Shown piece by piece: positions 59,193 to 64,000 of a DNA stretch of 64,000 nt (within the stretch, counting starts at the first letter, position 1; each line of letters opens with the position of its first letter). Source of the DNA: Skermanella sp. TT6. GTDB lineage: Bacteria; Pseudomonadota; Alphaproteobacteria; Azospirillales; Azospirillaceae. The notes beneath the pieces were generated by a model. It ran no database searches. It worked only from the letters and a program-made list of their open reading frames with translations, and was not told the DNA's origin. The DNA lies in assembly GCF_016653635.2 (NCBI RefSeq), contig NZ_CP067420.1, positions 2,701,501 through 2,765,500 on the forward strand, read 5' to 3'. The position numbers and the translations under genes are program-made.

Positions 59193-60497
59193 TTGACCTA
59201 CGTCGGCATCGATTTCGGCACCACCAACAGCGCGGTCGCCGTGGCGGAGGCGTCCGGTCCGTCGCGGCTGGTGCCGCTGGCGGCCGCCGGCCGGACCTTC
59301 GACACCTTCCGCTCTGTCCTGTTCTTCGAGAAGCATGAGGATCGGCTGGGATCGACCCTGGTCCACCGGGCGGGACCGGAGGCGATCGAAGCCTATCTGG
59401 ACAGCGACGGCGAGGGCCGGTTCGTCCAGTCGGTGAAGTCCTACCTGGCCGCGAAGGACTTCACCGGTACCAGCATCCTGGGCAAGCAGTTCGGCATCGA
59501 GCCGCTGGTGTCGCTGATCCTGAAGGACCTGAAGGCGAAGGCCGAAGCCTCGGCCGGCCCGCTGCCCTCCGCCGTCGTGGTCGGGCGTCCCGCGCATTTC
59601 GTCGGCGAGGCCGGCGAGGACGCCGAGGCCCTGGCGCTGGAGCGCCTGCGCGACGCCTTCGGCCGGGCCGGCATGACCGAGATCCGGTTCGAGCTGGAGC
59701 CGGTCGCCGCGGCCTATCATTACGAGAGCGGCCTCGACCGCGACGAGACGGTGCTGATCGCCGATTTCGGCGGCGGCACGAGCGACTTCTGCCTGCTGCG
59801 GGTCGGGCCGAAAGCCCGTGCCCGCGCGGAGGCCGGGGAAGACCGCGCCGGCGATATCCTGGGCGTCGGCGGCGTCGGGATCGCCGGCGACAGCTTCGAC
59901 AGCCGGATCGTCGAGCACTGCGTGACGCCGCACCTGGGCAGGGGAACGCGCTACCGGGCGATGGACGGGCAGATGCTGCCGATGCCGGTCTGGCCCTTCG
60001 AATACATGCGCCGCTGGCATCTGCTGTCGTTCCTGAACACCGGCCAGACCCGGCGCATGCTGGCCGACATCCTGCGCACGGCGGAGGAGCCGGAGCGGGT
60101 CCGCGCCCTTATCACCGTGATCGAGGAGGGCTTGGGCTTCCATCTGCACCGCGCCGTGGAGCAGGCCAAGGTGGCGCTGTCGGCGGAGCCCCGGACCCTG
60201 TTCCGGTTCGCCCTCCCCGGCACGGTCATCGAGACGCCGATCCGCCGCGACGAGTTCGAGGACTGGGTGAGGCCGGAGACCGAGGCCATCGCGGCCTGCG
60301 TCGACGACCTGATGACGCGTACCGGCGTCGGGGCGGCCGGGGTGGACCGGGTGTTCCTGACCGGGGGATCATCGTTCATCCCGGTGATCCGCAGGCTGTT
60401 CGCCGACCGGTTCGGCGAGGGAAAGCTGAGGACCGGCGGCGAGCTGACGTCGGTCGCGAGCGGCCTCGCGCTTGCCGCCCGCAACGGTGCCCGATGA
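59193..60497 (+). CDS. Hsp70-like ATPase (YegD type)
   Basis: 434 residues, TTG start. The nucleotide-binding half of Hsp70 is complete (VGIDFGTTNSAVAVAE, VVVGRPAHFVGEAGE, ELEPVAAAYHYES, IADFGGGTSDFCLLR, FLTGGSSFIPVIRR), but no substrate-binding domain follows. YegD-like proteins are such short ATPases of unknown function. It follows purC by 46 bp. Confidence 0.9.
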   Translation: MTYVGIDFGTTNSAVAVAEASGPSRLVPLAAAGRTFDTFRSVLFFEKHEDRLGSTLVHRAGPEAIEAYLDSDGEGRFVQSVKSYLAAKDFTGTSILGKQFGIEPLVSLILKDLKAKAEASAGPLPSAVVVGRPAHFVGEAGEDAEALALERLRDAFGRAGMTEIRFELEPVAAAYHYESGLDRDETVLIADFGGGTSDFCLLRVGPKARARAEAGEDRAGDILGVGGVGIAGDSFDSRIVEHCVTPHLGRGTRYRAMDGQMLPMPVWPFEYMRRWHLLSFLNTGQTRRMLADILRTAEEPERVRALITVIEEGLGFHLHRAVEQAKVALSAEPRTLFRFALPGTVIETPIRRDEFEDWVRPETEAIAACVDDLMTRTGVGAAGVDRVFLTGGSSFIPVIRRLFADRFGEGKLRTGGELTSVASGLALAARNGAR

Positions 60498-60509
60498 GGA
60501 GGCTTCCGT

Positions 60510-61361
60510 TCAGGAAGCCCAGTTCTGCTTGAAATCGCCGAACAGCGTCAGGCCGCCGCAGGCGTAGATGGTCTGGCCCGTGATGTAGGACGCCTCGTCC
60601 GAGGCGAGGAACGCGAAGACCGAGGCCATCTCCTCCGGCGTGCCGGCACGGCCCATGGGAATGTGGGATTCGACGTTGTCGCGGGCCTCCTCGTCGTTGC
60701 GCCAGGCGTTGTTGATGTCGGTCAGGATGGCGCCCGGGGCCACCGCGTTGACCCGGATGCCGCGGTCGGCATATTCGAGCGCCAGGGTACGGGTCATGTT
60801 GCCCAGTCCTCCCTTGGAGATCGAATAGGCGATGAAGCCCGGCTTCGGGATCATCTGGTGGACGCTGGAGCAGTTCACGATGGTCCCGCCGCCCGGCCGG
60901 GACAGGAAGTGCCTGATGGCCGCCTGCGAGCACACCAGGGCGCCGGTCAGGTTGATGTTCAGGATCCTGTGGAACTCTTCCATGGTGTAGTCGTGGCTCT
61001 CGGCTTCCGACTGGACGCCCGCGTTGTTCACCAGGATGTCGAGGCGTCCCCAGTCGGCCAGCACGTCGTCCACCATCGCCAGGGCAGCCCGCTCGTCTCC
61101 GACATCGGCCTGGATGGTCCGGTGCCGGCCGGCGGCCTCGCTGAAGCCCGCCCGGGTGGAGGCATCCCGTGCCTGCCGCAGCGTCTCGTTGGCCGCATCC
61201 TCCGACCCGGAATAATTGATCGCCACGACCGCGCCCTCTTCGGCATAGCGGACGGCGACGGCGCTCCCGATGCCCCGGGAGGCTCCGGTGATCAGGGCAT
61301 GGCGGCTCCGGAGCCGGGGAGCGGTGGCCGGACGGCTTTCCGGCGCTGAACTGTCGGACAT
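60510..61361 (-). CDS. SDR-family oxidoreductase, probable glucose/3-oxoacyl dehydrogenase-like
   Basis: 283 residues. NAD(P)-binding ITGASRGIGSAVAVRYAEEG, NNAGV, catalytic YSISKGG and SYITGQTIYACGGLTLFGDF (C-terminal). The FGDFKQNWAS ending resembles the glucose-1-dehydrogenase-like SDR group with a longer insert (residues 90-110). Substrate not assigned. It is convergent with the Hsp70-like gene. Confidence 0.85.
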   Translation of the reverse strand: MSDSSAPESRPATAPRLRSRHALITGASRGIGSAVAVRYAEEGAVVAINYSGSEDAANETLRQARDASTRAGFSEAAGRHRTIQADVGDERAALAMVDDVLADWGRLDILVNNAGVQSEAESHDYTMEEFHRILNINLTGALVCSQAAIRHFLSRPGGGTIVNCSSVHQMIPKPGFIAYSISKGGLGNMTRTLALEYADRGIRVNAVAPGAILTDINNAWRNDEEARDNVESHIPMGRAGTPEEMASVFAFLASDEASYITGQTIYACGGLTLFGDFKQNWAS

Positions 61362-61485
61362 GTGATTGGCTACCTTTCGGTCCTGACGGGTGCTGGTTGA
61401 GGGGATAACGCTCGCCGGAACCGTTTTGTCTCCGGCCGGATGTCGAGGATAGTCTCACCAGGGACGGCGGAGGACGGAGACGGGA

Positions 61486-62238
61486 ATGGATGACGGGATC
61501 GCCGCGGTGCGCGGCATCGAGGAGCGCGCCTTCAACGCCTGGCCGGCGCTCGCCTCCGTCCAGTGTGACGGCTGGCTGTTCCGATTCTCCCAAGGATTGA
61601 CCAAGCGGGCCAATTCCGTCAACGCGCTGCAGCCCGCAGGCCTCTTCCGGGACACGCTGGGCCTGGCCGAGGACCTGTATCCCCGCCGGCGCCTGCCGGT
61701 GATCTTCCGCCTGTCGCCCCTGGCCGGCGACGAGCCTGACGACATCCTCCATCGGGTCGGCTACCGGCGGATCGACGAGACGCTGGTGATGACGGCATCC
61801 CTGGGCGACAGGATACCTGCCGATCCGGAGGTGGCGATCACCGAATTTCCCGATCCCTCCTGGAGCGAGGGTTTCGCCGCGGCGAACGGGATCAGCGCGG
61901 CGATGCGGGACATCCACGACCGGATGCTGGGCTCCATCCTGCTGCCGACCGCCTTCGCCACCGTCTTCGATGGCGGGCGGGCGGCAGGCTACGGGCTGGC
62001 GGTGGCGGAGCGCGGCATGGTCGGCCTCTTCGACATCGTGACGGTGCCCGAGTTCCGGCGCCGCGGCCTCGCCCGCCGGATGGTCGGAGCCCTTCTAGCG
62101 TGGGGTCGTGCCCGGAATGCCGACGGCGCCTATCTGCAGGTCGTCGCGTCCAACGAACGGGCGCTCAACCTTTACGAATCGGCGGGTTTTCGGGAAGCCT
62201 ACCGGTACCATTACCGGATCCGGCCCGCCGGGATCTAG
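61486..62238 (+). CDS. GNAT-family N-acetyltransferase
   Basis: 250 residues. An N-terminal half (EERAFNAWPALASVQCDGWLFRF) plus a C-terminal GNAT domain (IVTVPEFRRRGLARRMVGALLAWGRARNA and VVASNERALNLYESAGFREAYRYHYR). This two-part architecture is common in proteobacteria and is often RimI-like in annotation. Substrate unknown. It stands alone. Confidence 0.85.
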   Translation: MDDGIAAVRGIEERAFNAWPALASVQCDGWLFRFSQGLTKRANSVNALQPAGLFRDTLGLAEDLYPRRRLPVIFRLSPLAGDEPDDILHRVGYRRIDETLVMTASLGDRIPADPEVAITEFPDPSWSEGFAAANGISAAMRDIHDRMLGSILLPTAFATVFDGGRAAGYGLAVAERGMVGLFDIVTVPEFRRRGLARRMVGALLAWGRARNADGAYLQVVASNERALNLYESAGFREAYRYHYRIRPAGI

Positions 62239-62286
62239 AGCCGTGCCCGATCAGGTCGGTCCGCCCGGGGCATCCGAACCGATGCG

Positions 62287-62937
62287 TCAAGCCATGGCCC
62301 CAACTCCGCGCATCGGGGGGAGCGGAACGGCCGCCTGAAAGGGCGATGCCGGAGAAGACAGCGCGGTGGAGGCGAAAAGCCCGGCGGAAGCGGCCGAGGT
62401 CACTATCGGAAGGGCGGAAAGGTCACTATTTCGCCTCCTGCCCCGCTTACCTGCCGAGTCGGGAGCCGGGGGGACCTTCGCCGCGGGGGCTTCGTCGTCC
62501 GGGTCGCAGTCCAGGCTCTCCAGGTCGGCGTCGGGGTGCGGCCGGTCGCCGAGGAAATGGTGCGGGATGCGCTTGTCCTGGACCACGCCGCGCAGCTTCA
62601 GCCACAGTTCGACCGCGCGCAGGCTCAGCCCGAGGCTCTTGCGCTCCAGGGCCTCCTCCATGATCGTCCGGACCAGGACTGCCGCCTCCTCCAGGTCGGA
62701 TTGATGGCCGGCGCTGCGGTCGGCGCGGAGCTGGGCCACGCGGACCTGGATCTCCGGCTGGCCCATCAGGACGGCGCCGCGCTGCTTGGCGCCCTTGGGC
62801 GAGTAGCCCGCCCGGCGCGCCGCCTCCGCCGCGCCGACGTTGCAGGCCATGGCCTGGCAGAAGGCTTCCTGGCGGGGCGTCAGCACGATCACGGGCGGGG
62901 CGGAGGCGGCTTGTGTCGGGGGCTGATGGTCGAGCAT
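62287..62937 (-). CDS. Stand-alone terminase-small-subunit-like HTH protein (paralogue of 14513-15229)
   Basis: 216 residues from the ATG at 62937. Residues 19-75 are the DNA-binding core: LTPRQEAFCQAMACNVGAAE, RRAGYSPKGAKQRGAVLMGQ, QVRVAQLRADRSAGHQS, matching the gene at 14513 residue by residue in many places, and then LRGVVQDKRIPHHFLGDR against VVQDRRLPHHFHGEG. The C-terminal 80 residues are Ala/Ser/Pro-rich and differ from the paralogue. No phage structural genes are near. Probably a domesticated DNA-binding protein. Confidence 0.6.
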   Translation of the reverse strand: MLDHQPPTQAASAPPVIVLTPRQEAFCQAMACNVGAAEAARRAGYSPKGAKQRGAVLMGQPEIQVRVAQLRADRSAGHQSDLEEAAVLVRTIMEEALERKSLGLSLRAVELWLKLRGVVQDKRIPHHFLGDRPHPDADLESLDCDPDDEAPAAKVPPAPDSAGKRGRRRNSDLSALPIVTSAASAGLFASTALSSPASPFQAAVPLPPMRGVGAMA

Positions 62938-63161
62938 GGCTGGGGCGCCTTGGCCGGGTGGAAACAATTCATGAACATTAGTGCGAATTCGCGTTAGATG
63001 CAAGATGTGGAGGGTGCGCGTCCCGCGCACCGCGGGCGGCGGGACGCCGCCCCTCCGCGTGGCTCGCGTTGAGGGAGTGGGCGAAACCCGACATGGCGTG
63101 TCCGGCGTCGTTCCGGCCGGCGCGGAGGTCGCTGCTCCCGGCGGCGGGAGGAGCGGCAGGA
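62938..63161. other. Intergenic region upstream of the TerS-like paralogue
   Basis: About 220 bp with no gene. It contains a perfect palindrome GCGAATTCGC (62983-62992) near an AT-richer stretch likely to hold the minus-strand promoter, and otherwise a GC-rich tail of the aldo/keto reductase transcript. No hairpin with T-run seen. Confidence 0.4.
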
Positions 63162-63998
63162 TCAGAGCATTTCCAGCGACCGGGGGCCGGTCGGCGGCGG
63201 GAACGCCCGATCGAGCGCCGCCATGTCTTCGTCGCCCAGGACCAGGTCGGCGGCGGCGCGGTTGGCCTTCACATGGTCCGGATCGCTGGCCTTCGGAATG
63301 GCGATGACGCCCTCGTGCCGAAGCACCCAGGCGAGCGCCACCTGGAACATGCTGGCGCCCAGGCGCTCCGCGATCGTCCGCAACGCGCCCTTGGCCGGCA
63401 TCCGTCCCTGCTCGATGGGGCTGTAGGCCATGACCGGGATGGAACGCTCGACGCACCAGGGGAGCAGGTCCCATTCGATGCCGCGCCGGGTAAGATTGTA
63501 GAGAACCTGGTTGGTGGCGCAGGCATCGCCGCCCGGCACCTCCATCAGTTCGGCCATGTCGTCGGGGTCCAGGTTGCTGACGCCCCAGGCGCGGATCTTG
63601 CCCTGCTCCTTCAACCGCTCGAAGGTCTCGACCGTTTCGGCCAGGGGAACTCCGCCGCGCCAGTGCAGCAGGTACAGGTCCATGCGATCCGTGCGGAGAC
63701 GCTTCAGGCTCCGTTCGCAGGCCTCGACGGCACTGCGCCGCCCGGCATTGTGCGGATAGACCTTGCTGACCAGGAAACACTCGTCCCGGCGCCCGTCAAG
63801 GGCCTCGCCGACGACTTCCTCTGCCCCGCCATCCCCGTACATCTCCGCCGTGTCGATCAGGGTCATGCCGAGATCCAGGCCCAGTCGGAGGGAACGGACC
63901 TCGCGGTCACGATGACGCCGATCCTCGCCCATTCCCCAAGTACCCTGCCCCAGGCCGGGCACATCCATGGCTGCCAGGGGAATGGATCGGATCGGCAT
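63162..63998 (-). CDS. Aldo/keto reductase
   Basis: 278 residues, a TIM-barrel AKR (AKR5/YdjG-like). The catalytic Asp and Tyr (LIDTAEMYGDGGAE), Lys (FLVSKVYP) and His (LYLLHWRG) are present, and the NADPH-binding C-terminal IPKASDPDHVKANRAAADL follows. It reduces small aldehydes or keto compounds using NADPH. Start at 63998 is 2 bp from the window edge; an upstream continuation cannot be excluded. Confidence 0.92.
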   Translation of the reverse strand: MPIRSIPLAAMDVPGLGQGTWGMGEDRRHRDREVRSLRLGLDLGMTLIDTAEMYGDGGAEEVVGEALDGRRDECFLVSKVYPHNAGRRSAVEACERSLKRLRTDRMDLYLLHWRGGVPLAETVETFERLKEQGKIRAWGVSNLDPDDMAELMEVPGGDACATNQVLYNLTRRGIEWDLLPWCVERSIPVMAYSPIEQGRMPAKGALRTIAERLGASMFQVALAWVLRHEGVIAIPKASDPDHVKANRAAADLVLGDEDMAALDRAFPPPTGPRSLEML

Positions 63999-64000
63999 GT

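Overview
The window is 64 kb of GC-rich, gene-dense chromosome. The gene set points to a free-living alphaproteobacterium of the Rhodospirillales/Azospirillaceae type (Azospirillum- or Skermanella-like): TolC next to Pcm and a rhodanese, an ornithine decarboxylase followed by homospermidine synthase, MatR-type malonate genes, a SapC-family protein, several DUF1127 proteins, and a MoxYX-like two-component pair. This placement is inference from gene content; there is no rRNA in the window. The only RNA gene I can defend is tRNA-Cys(GCA) at 1944-2017. I see no CRISPR array, insertion sequence or integrated phage.

Layout. 1-1.7 kb: tolC (cut by the window edge), rhodanese and pcm on the minus strand. 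1.9-9.5 kb: tRNA-Cys, a small membrane protein with a good terminator, an HtrA-like protein that has lost its catalytic triad, an XRE regulator, a Nudix hydrolase, and a sulfur/aminoacyl-editing run (cysteine synthase, AlaX, mercaptopyruvate sulfurtransferase, GNAT). 9.6-14.5 kb: a methyltransferase, then the polyamine pair ODC-HSS behind a long leader, then about 800 bp of non-coding repeats with an 89-bp period. 14.5-20.4 kb: a stand-alone terminase-small-subunit-like gene, then the malonate locus: matR divergent from malonyl-CoA decarboxylase, malonyl-CoA synthetase and the MadL/MadM carrier. Malonate would be imported, thioesterified and decarboxylated to acetyl-CoA.

20.4-33.4 kb: a membrane-anchored 2Fe-2S adenylate cyclase, a MATE exporter, a SNF2/SWIM ATPase, a fused SecDF, and a sulfur-type cluster (split YeeE/YedE, CMD protein, Cys-rich Crp/Fnr regulator, DUF2892). 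33.4-44 kb, mostly minus strand: RND pump and its adaptor, a PQQ-type beta-propeller protein with a histidine kinase/response regulator pair, DUF2076, Bax-inhibitor-1 family protein, and an ECF sigma/anti-sigma pair. 44-46 kb: three DUF1127-type genes, a 28-codon membrane peptide, and a hairpin-rich intergenic region. 46-54.2 kb: a GcvR-like ACT protein, phenylalanine hydroxylase, SDR, receiver protein, a coiled-coil gene whose only plausible start is ATA, an M20 peptidase, and a plus-strand run CPBP protease / ATP-grasp ligase / phosphoesterase that converges with a CelD/FemAB-like acyltransferase. 55.7-64 kb: ferredoxin-NADP reductase, SapC, YchJ, PurC, an Hsp70-like ATPase, SDR, GNAT, the second terminase-small-subunit-like paralogue, and an aldo/keto reductase.

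Most likely to reward follow-up: the redox adenylate cyclase, the pseudo-HtrA, the CPBP/ATP-grasp/phosphoesterase/acyltransferase cluster, the paired stand-alone TerS-like genes, the ATA-start gene, the matA leader mini-ORF and the ODC leader RNA. All family calls were made by eye from motifs; no database search was run.
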